Assembly: GCA_022825135.1 (NCBI GenBank)
Contig: JAJDYN010000019.1
Span: forward strand, 1-64,000
DNA from: Gemmatimonadota bacterium
Lineage (GTDB): Bacteria > Gemmatimonadota > Gemmatimonadetes > Longimicrobiales > Gaopeijiaceae
Direction: 5' to 3'
DNA length: 64,000 nucleotides
Each line of letters opens with the position of its first letter. Position 1 is the stretch's first letter. The translations under genes and the position numbers were made by a program. This document shows, in pieces, positions 27,025-36,875 of this stretch. Under the pieces are notes generated by a model. The model did no database searches. It was not told the origin of the DNA and saw only the letters and a program-made list of their open reading frames with translations.

Positions 27025-27666
27025 ATGCGCACGCTAATCCCGATCCTCGTCCTGATGCTCGTGCTGCCCGCCCAGGTCGCGGGCGCGCAAAGCGCGCAGA
27101 TGAACTTCTTCCTCACCAGCGCCGGCTCCGGCGACGGGGCGAACCTCGGCGGCCTCCAGGGAGCTGACCAGATCTGCCAGGATCGCGCCTACGCAGTGGG
27201 CGCGGGCGACCTGATCTGGCGTGCCTACCTGAGCACGACCGGCGAGTCCGGGGAGAACGCCCGCGACCGCATCGGCGACGGTCCCTGGTACAACCACGCC
27301 GGCACCATGGTGGCCCGGGACGTCGACGACCTCCACTCCGAGAGCAACCTGCTCGGCAAGGAGAACTCGCTTACCGAGCGCGGCGAGCAGGTGAACGGCC
27401 GCGGCGACTCGCCCAACATGCACGACATCATCACCGGGTCGACCATGGACGGCATGGCCTCCGACGCGGACGGCGACACCACCTGCGAGAACTGGACCAG
27501 CAACAGCGGCGACGGCAGCGCGCTGGTGGGCCACCACGACCGCGTGGGCGGCGGGCAGAACCCCACCTCCTGGAACTCGGCGCACGCGTCGCGCGGCTGC
27601 GGCCAGGAGGACCTGCAGGGCACGGGCGGAAACGGATTCTTCTACTGCTTCGGGATCGGCAGCTGA
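27025..27666 (+). CDS. Secreted lectin/endostatin-like protein
   Basis: 213-residue secreted protein with a clear Sec signal peptide (MRTLIPILVLMLVLPAQVAG, cleavage near AGA-QS). The mature part resembles the collagen NC10/endostatin fold, C-type-lectin-like in shape: FFLTSAGSGDGANLGGLQGAD at the start, NARDRIGDGPWYN in the middle, VNGRGDSPNMHDIITGS, and the end TGGNGFFYCFG. Cys residues are positioned for disulphides. The ligand is unknown; bacterial homologues are usually annotated as lectins. ATG 27025 has an AGGAGA site 8 nt upstream. Confidence 0.8.
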   Translation: MRTLIPILVLMLVLPAQVAGAQSAQMNFFLTSAGSGDGANLGGLQGADQICQDRAYAVGAGDLIWRAYLSTTGESGENARDRIGDGPWYNHAGTMVARDVDDLHSESNLLGKENSLTERGEQVNGRGDSPNMHDIITGSTMDGMASDADGDTTCENWTSNSGDGSALVGHHDRVGGGQNPTSWNSAHASRGCGQEDLQGTGGNGFFYCFGIGS

Positions 27667-27697
27667 CGCTCGAACAGCGCGGCTGACGAGCAGCGGG

Positions 27698-29101
27698 TCA
27701 GCCGCCGTGTGAAGCCTGGGGGAGCGTAGCGGACTCCTCCGCCGCCTCCCCGGCTTCACCCCCCTTCCCCCCTTCCGGGCGCCGGATCCAGCCGATCACC
27801 ACCCAGGTCGCGCCCATCACCGCCAGGGTGAGCGCCACCAGGGCCAGGGTGCGCGCCAGCAGTCCGAGGTCGAAGACCGGCCAGCGGAACGTGTACTGGG
27901 TGAGAACGCCCCACCGCTCGGTCATCCAGTGCCACGCTGTGTGCGCCACCAGCGCCGAAAGCAGGATGTTGCCGATCTTCTCCCTGATCGCGAAGCGGTA
28001 GAGGAGCTCGAGCGCCGGAACGATGATCAGCAGCGCCGCGAGCTGACCCAGCTCCACCCCGACATTGAAGGCCAGGAGCGAGGTCACCAGGTGCGACCCC
28101 GCGAACTGCATGGTCTCGCGCAGCGCGAAGGAGAAGCCGAAGCCGTGGGCCAGGCCGAAGGCGAAGGTGATGATCCAGCGCGTCTTCACCTTCGTGCCGA
28201 CGATGTTCTCGAGCGCCATGTAGACGATCGAGGCGGCGATGAGCGTCTCGACCAGCGGCGGAAACCAGAGGGTGTTGGGGGCGAAGTTGAAGGCGGAGGC
28301 GGCCAGCGTCACCGAGTGCGCGACCGTGAAGGCGGTGACCAGAATCACCAGCGAGCGGATCTTGCGCAGCGGCGCGACCAGGCAGAGCAGGAAGAGCAGG
28401 TGGTCGATGCCGTCCAGGATGTGCTGGAAGCCCAGCACGACGAAGCGCCACGCCGCCTGGTGCCAGCGCGGGTCCAGGCGCACGACCCCGGGATGGCCCG
28501 TGTACTGGTAGAGCCGCTCGGCGCCCTCCGCGGGGAGGAAGCGCAGGATCGTGTTCACCCGCAGCGCCAGCCTCTCCAGACCGGGATCCATGGAAAAGTC
28601 GGAGTCTGCGGAGGTGATGGGGTACTCGAAAAGGATGTCGAGCAGAGCCTGCTGCCAGACGAGCTGGGTCTCGGGGGCCAGCGGCGGGCCGGTGACGTGC
28701 GCCAGCGCCGCCTCGTAGCTGGTGAACGACCGGTCCGAGGGAATCGAGATGAGCGCGGCCACCAGCTCGGGAACGGGAAGCCGCTCCCCGTTCTCGAAGA
28801 GCTGCAGGGGATTGCCGATCCAGAGCATCGCCCCCTGGCGGATCTCGTCCTCGGCCTCGGGGATGTCGAGGTAGCCCGGCCCGAAGGTCGGGAAGACGAT
28901 GTCCTGCATGGTGTTGAGCGGCACCCGCACCAGGAGCCGCAGGCGGTCGCCCTCCGGCTTCACGAACATGCGCACGATGGCGTCGGCGGGGATGTCGTGA
29001 GGCACGGGAGCCCCTTCGAGCGGCTCCGAAGGACGCGTGAGGCTCACGACCCCCGCAACGACGAAGGCGAGAGCGACGATTGCGAGGCGGATTCTGCGCA
29101 T
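27698..29101 (-). CDS. HupE/UreJ-like membrane protein with large extracytoplasmic N-domain
   Basis: 467 residues. An N-terminal signal/anchor (MRRIRLAIVALAFVVAGVVS) is followed by about 200 residues of extracytoplasmic domain, then a membrane region (about 230-440) with FVVLGFQHILDGIDHLLFLLCL, TVAHSVTLAASAF and FAFGLAHGFGFSFAL. These His-containing helices match the HupE/UreJ family, implicated in nickel or cobalt uptake. No hydrogenase or urease gene is nearby, so the metal role is only inferred. The C-terminal tail is Gly/Glu-rich. Confidence 0.82.
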   Translation of the reverse strand: MRRIRLAIVALAFVVAGVVSLTRPSEPLEGAPVPHDIPADAIVRMFVKPEGDRLRLLVRVPLNTMQDIVFPTFGPGYLDIPEAEDEIRQGAMLWIGNPLQLFENGERLPVPELVAALISIPSDRSFTSYEAALAHVTGPPLAPETQLVWQQALLDILFEYPITSADSDFSMDPGLERLALRVNTILRFLPAEGAERLYQYTGHPGVVRLDPRWHQAAWRFVVLGFQHILDGIDHLLFLLCLVAPLRKIRSLVILVTAFTVAHSVTLAASAFNFAPNTLWFPPLVETLIAASIVYMALENIVGTKVKTRWIITFAFGLAHGFGFSFALRETMQFAGSHLVTSLLAFNVGVELGQLAALLIIVPALELLYRFAIREKIGNILLSALVAHTAWHWMTERWGVLTQYTFRWPVFDLGLLARTLALVALTLAVMGATWVVIGWIRRPEGGKGGEAGEAAEESATLPQASHGG

Positions 29102-29259
29102 GGCTGCCGGGAAGATGTGTCGCGCCGCAACTCAGGGTTCACGCGCCGCCACGGACGGGGCCGGCGGCGGCCGGAGCCGGAATCGTAACCGGCCGCGCGT
29201 TGCCCGAACAGGCCGGGGCATCGGGCTTTCGCGGACATGTGCGCGCGTGGCCTCGAAGC

Positions 29260-29265
29260 CGTATA
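29260..29265 (+). promoter_or_regulatory. Candidate -10 element for the NHL-propeller gene
   Basis: TATACT, five of six matches to the consensus, 72 nt upstream of the ATG. The matching -35 is weak (around TGTGCG). Confidence 0.4.
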
Positions 29266-29336
29266 CTGGTAGTCTGCACGCCGCAGATCCCGCGCAGCGC
29301 CGGACATTCAGCCTTGTCGACAAAGGAGATGAAGGG

Positions 29337-30539
29337 ATGAGACGTACACGCGATCTTCTTGCCGGAGCGATTCTCGTCGCCCTCGCGGCGGCCTGCGCCG
29401 ACGCCGGTATGCAGACGGCCCAGATGACGATGGACATGGACGGAGGCGACGGCATGGCGCCGATGTTCGAGGTCGACCCCTTCTGGCCTCAGCCGCTTCC
29501 GAACCACTGGCTGCTGGGCGCCACCATCGGCGTCGCGGTCGATTCGCGCGATCACGTGTATATCGTGCACCGCAACACGCCCGACCAGTTTGCGGCGCGC
29601 ACCGAGATCGGCCTGGCCCAGGACCCGCCCCTCAGCGAGTGCTGCCAGCCGGCGCCCCCGGTTCTGGAGTTCGACCCGGAGGGCAATCTGGTGAACGCCT
29701 GGGGCGGCCCGCAGGAGGGTGCCGACTACGAGTGGCCCACCTCCAACCACGGCATCGTGGTCGACCACATGGACAACGTCTGGATCGGCGGCAACGGCGG
29801 CCAGGACAACCACGTGGTGAAGTTCACGCGCGAGGGCGAGTTCCTCATGCAGATCGGCCGCTCGGGCATGCGCGAGAGCAGCATGGACACCGACAACTTC
29901 GGCCGGGTTGCCAAGATCGCCTTCGACGCCGCGGCCAACGAGGCCTACATGGCCGACGGCTACCTCAACAAGCGGGTAGTCGTCGTCGACATGGACACCG
30001 GCGAATTCAAGCGCTTCTGGGGCGCCTACGGCAACGAGCCGGACGACGCCTACGAGTTCATGCCCTACTCGCCGGACATCCCCCCGGCGCAGCAGTTCCG
30101 CGGGCCGGTGCACTGCGCCGATCCTTCGCGCGACGGGCTGGTCTACGTGTGCGACCGCGCCTCCGACCGCATCCAGGTCTTCCGGACCGACGGCACCTAT
30201 GTGGACGAGGTGTTCATCGCGCCCGAGACGCTGTCGCAGGGCTCCACCTGGGACGTCGCCTTCTCGCCCGACCCCGAGCAGACCTACATGTACGTCGCGG
30301 ACGGCCAGAACATGAAGGTCTACGTCATCCTGCGCGAAACCATGGAAGTGCTGTACAGCTTCGGCGACGGCGGACGGCAGCCCGGCCTGTTCTTCGCGGT
30401 GCACAGCATCGCCACCGACTCGCAGGGCAACATCTTCACCACCGAGACCTACGAGGGGAAACGGGTGCAGAAGTTCGTGTACACGGGCATGGGACAGGTC
30501 ACGCAGATGAACATGGGTCCGGCCTGGCCCGGCGGCTGA
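29337..30539 (+). CDS. NHL-repeat beta-propeller lipoprotein
   Basis: 400-residue exported protein. The N-terminus MRRTRDLLAGAILVALAAAC has a lipobox with Cys20, followed by a Met/Asp-rich linker (about 25-45). The rest is a six-bladed propeller with NHL-type blades such as GVAVDSRDHVYIVHR, GIVVDHMDNVWIGG, LVYVCDRASDRIQVF and SIATDSQGNIFTTETYEGKRVQKF, resembling the peptidylglycine alpha-amidating lyase-like group. Enzymatic activity cannot be inferred. AAGGAG lies 8 nt before the ATG, and an intrinsic terminator follows the stop. Confidence 0.85.
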   Translation: MRRTRDLLAGAILVALAAACADAGMQTAQMTMDMDGGDGMAPMFEVDPFWPQPLPNHWLLGATIGVAVDSRDHVYIVHRNTPDQFAARTEIGLAQDPPLSECCQPAPPVLEFDPEGNLVNAWGGPQEGADYEWPTSNHGIVVDHMDNVWIGGNGGQDNHVVKFTREGEFLMQIGRSGMRESSMDTDNFGRVAKIAFDAAANEAYMADGYLNKRVVVVDMDTGEFKRFWGAYGNEPDDAYEFMPYSPDIPPAQQFRGPVHCADPSRDGLVYVCDRASDRIQVFRTDGTYVDEVFIAPETLSQGSTWDVAFSPDPEQTYMYVADGQNMKVYVILRETMEVLYSFGDGGRQPGLFFAVHSIATDSQGNIFTTETYEGKRVQKFVYTGMGQVTQMNMGPAWPGG

Positions 30540-30562
30540 TCGTTGGATTTCGCACTGGTTCC

Positions 30563-30598
30563 GGGCCCCTTCGCTGCTCTCGCGGAGGGGCCCTTTTT
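30563..30598 (+). terminator. Intrinsic terminator after the NHL-propeller gene
   Basis: Perfect 8-bp stem GGGCCCCT (30563-30570) with AGGGGCCC (30586-30593), 15-nt loop, followed by TTTTT. Confidence 0.85.
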
Positions 30599-30746
30599 CC
30601 GGCCCGGGCACGCGCCATGAGACTCCTCCAACATTCCGGGCCTCCGGCGTGTCATTCAGATGGCACGCGGCGGAAGCCGCGGGGTCGGGGCCCGAGTGCC
30701 CCGGCCATGGCCTTCGCAATCCTCAAAATCTCCAGGATCTGAATCC

Positions 30747-33122
30747 ATGTCGAAGATTTGCCGGGCAGTTCTCCTGGCGTCGGGTGTCGCGGTGGTGGCG
30801 TCTCCCGCGGTCGCGCAGGACCAGCAACTCCAGAATCCCCCTGACGGGGGAGCCGCCATCGTCGTGCTCGAGGCCGAGCCCGTCCTTCCCGAGATGAGCA
30901 TCAGCCTCGATGGCGTGTTGGACGAAGCCATCTGGGGCCGCGCCGTTCCCATCACCGACTTCACGCAGCAGGAGCCGGTCGAGGGCGGCGTCCCTTCCCA
31001 GAGGACTGAAGTGCGGGTTCTCTTCGACGAGGACAACATCTACATCAGCGCGATGCTCTACGACGATCCCGAGGGCATTCTCGCCTACCAGATGCAGCGG
31101 GACGCCGGCCTGATGACCGACGACCGCTTCATGTGGATCCTCGACACCTTCAACGACGGGCGCACGGGATACTTCTTCGAGATCAACCCCAACGGCCTCA
31201 TGGGCGACGGCCTCATCACCGGCAGCGGTGGGGGCGGCGGACGGGGCGGCGGTGGCGGTGGCGGTGGCTGGGGCGGCGGCGGCATGAACAAGGCATGGGA
31301 CGGCATCTGGGAGGCGCGCACCTCCCGCCGGCCCGACGGCTGGTCCGCCGAGATCCGCATCCCCTTCCGAACCCTCAATTTCGACCAGGACGCCGACCAC
31401 TGGGGCATCAACTTCCAGCGCACCATCCGGCGCAACAACGAGGAAATCCTGTGGCGTGGATGGCGGCGCACCGAGGGGCTCTTCAGGCCGATCTTCGCCG
31501 GGGACGTGGTGGGAATCCGCAAGAACGAGATCCGGACCGGGTACGGCCTGGAGCTGCGCGGTTCCGCGATCGGCAGCTGGCGCAATCAGCCGGGCACCGT
31601 GGAGCCGACCACCTTCCCCAGGGACATCAGCCTCGACATCGACTACAACATCACGCCCAGCCTGCGCGCCTCGGCTTCCATAAATACGGACTTCGCCGAG
31701 GTCGAGAGCGACGAGCGCCGGGTCAACCTGACCCGCTTTCCCCAGCGTTTCCGCGAACGGCGCGCCTTCTTCCTCGAGGGCTCGGGCGTCTTCAGCTTCG
31801 CCCCCCGCAGCAACCCGCAGCCGTTCTTCTCCAGGCGCATCGGCCTGAACCAGGGGCAGGAGATCCCCATCGAATACGGAACCCGCATGACCGGCCAGGC
31901 GGGCAGGTACGAAATCGGGTTCTACCAGATCGGCACCGGGAACCACGACTACACCGATTCCGAGGGAATCGCCCAGGACTTCACGCGCGAGCAGTTCTCG
32001 ATCGCGCGGATCAAGCGGCGCATTTTCGAGCAATCGACGGTCGGAGCCATCTACACGCGGCGCGCGACGGCGGCCGTCAGTCCGTTGGCGGGCGAGACGG
32101 TGGTTTCTCCCGCCGACCAGCACACGGCGGGGGTCGACCTGGCTTTCAATACGCGCAACTTCTTGGGCAACAAGAACTTCTCGGTAGAGGCGTTCTACGT
32201 CTGGAACTCAAACCCGGACCCGACGGTGACGCGGACCAACACGGATCTCTCCGCGCACGGCTTCCGCCTCACCTACCCCAACGACATCTGGTCGGCGCAC
32301 ATCTCCTACCGGCAGTTTGGCGACGACTACAGCCCCGCCGTCGGCTTCGTTCCCCGCAACGACTTCCGCCGGGTCGAGCCGCGCATCGGCTGGTCGCCAC
32401 GGCCGTCGTCCATCGACTGGATCCGGAGCCTGAACTTCTCCGTGCAGTTCCGGCATCTGGAGGAGCTGGGCACCCGAATCGTCGAGGAGCGCGAGTGGGA
32501 TCTGAACCTGCTGGGCGTCCAGTTCGAGAGCGGGGACGGCTTCAACGTCACCGCGAAGCGCATCTACGAATTCCTCGACTTCGGATACGAGATCGTGGAC
32601 GGGGTCGACATCCTGGAAGGCGAGTATACCAACTGGGAGTATGCGATACGCGGCAACACGGCCGGCCGGCGCCGGGTCTCCGTCTACGGAGGGATCACGA
32701 CCGGTGGTTTCTGGGATGGGGACCGCACCCGCTACGGCGGACGGATCTCGTTCCGCCCCAACCCGGGCATCAACATCTCGACCAACATCGAGTACAACGA
32801 CGCGCACCTGCCGACCGGCGACTTCACCACCAGCCTCTATGAACTTGAGACCGAGTGGAATCCGAGCCCCTGGGTGAGCCTGACCAACCAGCTTCAGTAC
32901 GACAGCCGCAGCGAGATCATCGGCCTGTTCGCGCGCCTGCGCTGGATCATCGAGCCCGGGAACGACGTCTACCTGGTCTACACGCACAACTGGCGCGACT
33001 GCTCGATGTACGGCGCGGATGCCGGATGCGGCTCGCTGGACTTCGATCCGCGCGCCGATCCGAGGTTCATGACCCTGTCGAGGGGCGGCGCCCTGAAGCT
33101 AAACTACACGTATCGCCTGTAA
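30747..33122 (+). CDS. DUF5916 outer-membrane protein with CBM9-like domain
   Basis: 791-residue exported protein. The signal peptide ends AVAQD. A CBM9-like beta-sandwich follows (SLDGVLDEAIWGRAVPITDFTQ, FDEDNIYISAMLYD), interrupted by a Gly-rich loop near residues 155-178 (about 31207-31285), and then the DUF5916 region with a large C-terminal beta-barrel ending in an aromatic strand (LKLNYTYRL). The combination fits a surface carbohydrate-binding outer-membrane protein; the substrate is unknown. An upstream ATG at 30660 lacks a signal peptide in the right place, so 30747 is preferred. Confidence 0.85.
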   Translation: MSKICRAVLLASGVAVVASPAVAQDQQLQNPPDGGAAIVVLEAEPVLPEMSISLDGVLDEAIWGRAVPITDFTQQEPVEGGVPSQRTEVRVLFDEDNIYISAMLYDDPEGILAYQMQRDAGLMTDDRFMWILDTFNDGRTGYFFEINPNGLMGDGLITGSGGGGGRGGGGGGGGWGGGGMNKAWDGIWEARTSRRPDGWSAEIRIPFRTLNFDQDADHWGINFQRTIRRNNEEILWRGWRRTEGLFRPIFAGDVVGIRKNEIRTGYGLELRGSAIGSWRNQPGTVEPTTFPRDISLDIDYNITPSLRASASINTDFAEVESDERRVNLTRFPQRFRERRAFFLEGSGVFSFAPRSNPQPFFSRRIGLNQGQEIPIEYGTRMTGQAGRYEIGFYQIGTGNHDYTDSEGIAQDFTREQFSIARIKRRIFEQSTVGAIYTRRATAAVSPLAGETVVSPADQHTAGVDLAFNTRNFLGNKNFSVEAFYVWNSNPDPTVTRTNTDLSAHGFRLTYPNDIWSAHISYRQFGDDYSPAVGFVPRNDFRRVEPRIGWSPRPSSIDWIRSLNFSVQFRHLEELGTRIVEEREWDLNLLGVQFESGDGFNVTAKRIYEFLDFGYEIVDGVDILEGEYTNWEYAIRGNTAGRRRVSVYGGITTGGFWDGDRTRYGGRISFRPNPGINISTNIEYNDAHLPTGDFTTSLYELETEWNPSPWVSLTNQLQYDSRSEIIGLFARLRWIIEPGNDVYLVYTHNWRDCSMYGADAGCGSLDFDPRADPRFMTLSRGGALKLNYTYRL

Positions 33123-33179
33123 CTCACGGCGTCCCGGGGCTCGGGGCGCCTGCCCGCACTCTGCCTCGGAGGTCCTCGC

Positions 33180-34934
33180 ATGCGGTATCCCGGTCTTGTC
33201 CGCCCGGCGGCTGTCCTGTTTTCCCTGACCCTCGCGGTCGCCTGCGCTCCACAGGCCGTAATGGAGCAAGCGATGGAACGCGGCGAGGTCCCGCTCCCGC
33301 TGACCGGGCGCTCGGTGGTGAACACCGAGATGGGGATCGTCGCGACCAACAACCCGCTCGCGTCGTCGGTGGGCGTGCAGATCCTCGAGCAGGGCGGGAA
33401 CGCCATTGACGCCGCCATCGCGGCCAACTCGGCGCTCGCGCTCATGGACCCCACCTCCAACGGCATCGGCGGGGACCTGTTCGCCATCATCTACCTGGCG
33501 GAGACCGAGGAGATCTTCGGGCTGAACGCGAGCGGCTGGTCGCCGGCCGCTCTCGACGCGCAGTACCTGAAGGAGCTGGGCCACGAGAGCATGCCGCGCC
33601 GCGGGATTCACTCGGTCACGGTGCCCGGGGTGATCGCCGGCTGGGACGCCATGCGCGAGCGCTTCGGCAACCTCGACTTCGGCACCATCCTGGCGCCCGC
33701 CATCTGGTACGCCGAGAACGGCTTCCCCATCCACGAGGTGACCGGGCGCATGTGGGCCGGATCGGTGGACATGCACCAGCAGCACCCCAACAGCGCCCAC
33801 ACCTACCTGGTCGACGGTGAGCGGGCGCCCAAGGTCGGCGAAGTGTTCCGGAACCCCGACTTCGCCAACACTCTCAAGCGCATCGTCGCGGACGGACGGG
33901 ACGGCTACTACAAGGGCCCCACGGCCGAGGCCATCATCGCCATCTCCGACGAGTTCGACGGCACCATGACGCTGGACGACCTGGCGGAGTACGAGCCCGA
34001 GTGGACGGAGACCATCTCCACCACCTACCGCGGCTGGACGGTGCACGAGATGCCCCCCAACGGCCAGGGCATCGCCGCGCTCATGATGCTCGACATCATG
34101 GAGAACTACCCCCTCGGCGAGTACGGCTTCCACAGCCCCGAGGCGCTTCACGTCATGATCGAGTCCAAGAAGCTGGCCTACGCGGACATGATCACCTACG
34201 TCGGCGATCCGCGCTTCAGCAAGGTTCCGGTGGAAGGGATGCTCGACAAGGAGCGGGCGAGGGAGCGTGCGCAACTGATCGACATGAACCGGGCGATGTG
34301 CTCGGTCGAGCCCTCACGCTTCGTGGGCCTCGACAACGAGGACGGCGGAGACACGATCTACCTGACCACGATCGACAAGGACGGGAACATCGTCTCCTAC
34401 ATCCAGAGCAACTACTCCGGGTTCGGCTCCGGCCTGGTTCCGCCGGGCACCGGCTTCATGCTCCACAACCGGGGCGCCCTGTTCACGCTGGACGAGAGCC
34501 ACCCCAACGTCCTCGAAGGCCACAAGCGGCCCCTCAACACCATCATCCCGGGCCTCATGGTGAACAACGACGGCGGCGAGCGGATCGGCTTCGGCATCAT
34601 GGGCGGCTTCAACCAGCCGCAGGCGCACGCGCAGTTCATCGCCAACATCGTCGATTACGGGATGAACATTCAGCAGGCGCACGAGGCGGGCCGATTCACC
34701 AAGGGCAGCTTCGACGGCTGCGACGTGAACATGGAAGTGATGGTGCCCGAGTGGGTGCGTGCGGAGCTGACCGCGCTCGGGCACGAGATCAACGTGCGAC
34801 CGCCGCGCACCGGCACCTTCGGTTACGGTCAGGCGGTGATGGGCGACGGCACCGGCGTGCACTACGGCGCCTCGGAGCCGCGCCACGACGGCATGGCGAT
34901 GCCCCAGCCGGCGCCGGTGTTCGCGAACCGGTAG
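33180..34934 (+). CDS. ggt: Gamma-glutamyltransferase (lipoprotein)
   Basis: 584-residue periplasmic enzyme of the N-terminal-nucleophile family that cleaves gamma-glutamyl bonds such as that of glutathione. The signal ends AVACAP with a lipobox Cys. Family features include NPLASSVGVQILEQGGNAIDAA, GIGGDLFAII and PNGQGIAALMMLD. The probable autoprocessing Thr lies in GGDTIYLTTIDKDGN, where the usual TTH is TIY, as in the YwrD-like branch; the C-terminal PLNTIIPG and HEINVRPPRTGTFGYGQAV are intact. GGAGG lies 7 nt before the ATG. Confidence 0.93.
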   Translation: MRYPGLVRPAAVLFSLTLAVACAPQAVMEQAMERGEVPLPLTGRSVVNTEMGIVATNNPLASSVGVQILEQGGNAIDAAIAANSALALMDPTSNGIGGDLFAIIYLAETEEIFGLNASGWSPAALDAQYLKELGHESMPRRGIHSVTVPGVIAGWDAMRERFGNLDFGTILAPAIWYAENGFPIHEVTGRMWAGSVDMHQQHPNSAHTYLVDGERAPKVGEVFRNPDFANTLKRIVADGRDGYYKGPTAEAIIAISDEFDGTMTLDDLAEYEPEWTETISTTYRGWTVHEMPPNGQGIAALMMLDIMENYPLGEYGFHSPEALHVMIESKKLAYADMITYVGDPRFSKVPVEGMLDKERARERAQLIDMNRAMCSVEPSRFVGLDNEDGGDTIYLTTIDKDGNIVSYIQSNYSGFGSGLVPPGTGFMLHNRGALFTLDESHPNVLEGHKRPLNTIIPGLMVNNDGGERIGFGIMGGFNQPQAHAQFIANIVDYGMNIQQAHEAGRFTKGSFDGCDVNMEVMVPEWVRAELTALGHEINVRPPRTGTFGYGQAVMGDGTGVHYGASEPRHDGMAMPQPAPVFANR

Positions 34935-34951
34935 GCAATCGCCGCGCAAAC

Positions 34952-34995
34952 AAAAGGGCCGGCTCCCCGATTCGCCCGGGGAGCCGGCCCTTTTT
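34952..34995. terminator. Bidirectional intrinsic terminator
   Basis: AGGGCCGGCTCCCCG (34955-34969) pairs perfectly with CGGGGAGCCGGCCCT (34977-34991) around a 7-nt loop; flanking AAA/TTT extend the stem to 18 bp. T-runs follow on both strands, so it ends ggt (plus) and the small coiled-coil/TPR unit (minus). Confidence 0.92.
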
Positions 34996-35020
34996 CTGCC
35001 CGCCGTGGTTTCGGGAGGGA

Positions 35021-35188
35021 CTAGCGTTCGCGCTCCAGGCTACGCAAGCGCGACTCGATGTTGTCGAGCGCTCCGTCGATTCTGCCAAGCTCGGTGGCGA
35101 TCCGGTCCGCCGACCGCGTCAACTCCGCCAGGCTCCTGGCGATCTCGGACAGGAGGCTCAACTGGGCCCGCTCCTGACGTGTAACCAC
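35021..35188 (-). CDS. Small coiled-coil protein (hypothetical)
   Basis: Possible 55-residue protein from GTG 35188, almost entirely one amphipathic helix (LSLLSEIARSLAELTRSADR, then IATELGRIDGALDNIESRLR). It follows the TPR gene by 17 nt on the same strand and ends just before the bidirectional terminator. No clear ribosome-binding site is seen and the open frame extends upstream into the TPR gene, so the start is uncertain. Function unknown. Confidence 0.45.
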   Translation of the reverse strand: MVTRQERAQLSLLSEIARSLAELTRSADRIATELGRIDGALDNIESRLRSLERER

Positions 35189-35205
35189 CCGCGTGGCCGC
35201 GGCAG

Positions 35206-36807
35206 CTACCGGCTGCGGCTGCTGCTGTCGGTGCTCTCGAGGAAGCTGATGGCCTCCTGGTAACCCTCGAAGTCGGTGCGGCCGACCCACACGTCGCCGA
35301 CCAGCGTCTCGTACGCTTCGGTTGCCCGCTCGAAATCACCGGTCTGGATGCTGGCTCGCGCCACGCCCAGTAGCGAACGCGGCCGCTTGGGCATCCGCAG
35401 GAGCGAAGTCTCGAACATGCCGGCCGCGGCCTCGTGATCGCCGAAACCGGTCAGGATCTCGCCATACAGCTCATGCACGGGCTTGATCGGGCTGGCCGAG
35501 CCGCGCGGAGGAGCCATCGCCTCGACGGTGGCCACCGCCTCGTCCATCAGCTCGCGGGCGGCTTCCTCGTTGCCGCGGTGGGCCTCCAGCAGCGCCGCCA
35601 CCTGCCTGTACATGATGCCGGCGTAGCCGTCCGAGTCGGCGTCGTCGCCGAGCGCCTCTGCCGCCGCTTCCAGCGCCGTCCCGTCCCCCATGCGCGCCGC
35701 ACTCAATCCGGTGGCGAGCACCTCGTGGCCGCTCGACTCGTCGGTGATGGGGAGAATCGCCCATTCTTCGGTGTCGACGATGTAGCGGGCCTTGAGGAGC
35801 GGCTCGGCGCCGCGCGGGCGGGCCTGCCCGGTCTCCTCCGAAGGGCCTCCCTCGCCGAACTCGAGGAAGGTGCCGGAGGCCATCTTCTCGATGCGCCGGA
35901 TCCAGAGGCGCGCCTTCTCGTAGTCGCCGAGCTGCAGATCGCCATACTGGCCCCAGTCGAGCGAGTGGGTGGCGTCGCCCATGGGCTCGCCGGGCTCCCA
36001 CAGGTCGCGGGCGGCGTCGTAGGCGGACTGGTTGTGCCCGGAGACGTAGTCCCACATCCCGTGCTGGATGAAGATGTGGGTCGGCATGTGGCGCGCGTGC
36101 GACACGGCGGGCGCGATCTCCGCGAAGCGATGTGCCGCCTCAAGCGCAAGCGGGGCGTGAATCGGGTCGTCGAAGGAGTGAATGGTGTAGTGGACCGCAC
36201 CAGGGTGGTAGGCGTTGTCCTTGAACAGCTTCAGGGCGATGGTGCCCGCCTTCACATTCAGGCGCCCGCTCAGGTCGCGGGTCGCGGCCACCGCGCTCAG
36301 CATGGACAGCGAGTAGAAGGCGGCAACCTCGGGGTCGTCCGGGTATTGCTCGTACAGCCGCTCCATCGCCTCCATGTAGCCGACCCGGCGATCGACGTGC
36401 TCCCCTTCGCCCCACAGGATCTCGACGGCGTTGAGGAAGCCCTTCTCCCGATCGGTGGGCGCCTTGGCAAGGCGTTCCGCGCGGGTGGGGGCCAACCGCT
36501 GCAGGGCCTCGCGCGGTTCAGTCGGGTCCATCCGTGAAGTCAACGGGTGGTTGTAGGCCAGCGACTCTCCCCAGTATGCCATGGCGAAGTCGGGGTCCAG
36601 CTCCTGAGCGGCGTGAAACTGCTCCCTGGCCTGGATCCAGCCGAAGCTGTGCAGGATCGCCACGCCACGCAGGAAGTGGTCCTGCGCCTCGCCGCTCGCC
36701 GACGTCGGGAAGTCGATGACCCCCACGTTATCGAACTGCGCGTGTGCCGAACCTGCCGCCACGGCCAGCATACAGACGGTCAACACTACGTTCCGTACCA
36801 GCTTCAT
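35206..36807 (-). CDS. Exported tetratricopeptide-repeat protein
   Basis: 533-residue secreted protein with a Sec signal (MKLVRNVVLTVCMLAVAAGS, cleavage near AHAQ). TPR units start at about residue 35 (HFLRGVAILHSFGWIQAREQ), and AAQELDPDFAMAYWGESLAY is a full helical pair. Central conserved elements include HAPLALEAAHRFAEIAP and HARHMPTHIFIQHGMWD, His-rich segments seen in this family of secreted TPR proteins. The ligand is unknown. AGGAGG precedes the ATG. It is divergent from the SDR gene. Confidence 0.85.
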   Translation of the reverse strand: MKLVRNVVLTVCMLAVAAGSAHAQFDNVGVIDFPTSASGEAQDHFLRGVAILHSFGWIQAREQFHAAQELDPDFAMAYWGESLAYNHPLTSRMDPTEPREALQRLAPTRAERLAKAPTDREKGFLNAVEILWGEGEHVDRRVGYMEAMERLYEQYPDDPEVAAFYSLSMLSAVAATRDLSGRLNVKAGTIALKLFKDNAYHPGAVHYTIHSFDDPIHAPLALEAAHRFAEIAPAVSHARHMPTHIFIQHGMWDYVSGHNQSAYDAARDLWEPGEPMGDATHSLDWGQYGDLQLGDYEKARLWIRRIEKMASGTFLEFGEGGPSEETGQARPRGAEPLLKARYIVDTEEWAILPITDESSGHEVLATGLSAARMGDGTALEAAAEALGDDADSDGYAGIMYRQVAALLEAHRGNEEAARELMDEAVATVEAMAPPRGSASPIKPVHELYGEILTGFGDHEAAAGMFETSLLRMPKRPRSLLGVARASIQTGDFERATEAYETLVGDVWVGRTDFEGYQEAISFLESTDSSSRSR

Positions 36808-36875
36808 CGGGTTCCTCCTCCTGTGATGACTCTCCCCGGCCCATGACCGCCCTGCTACCCGGGGGCGTGATTCAG

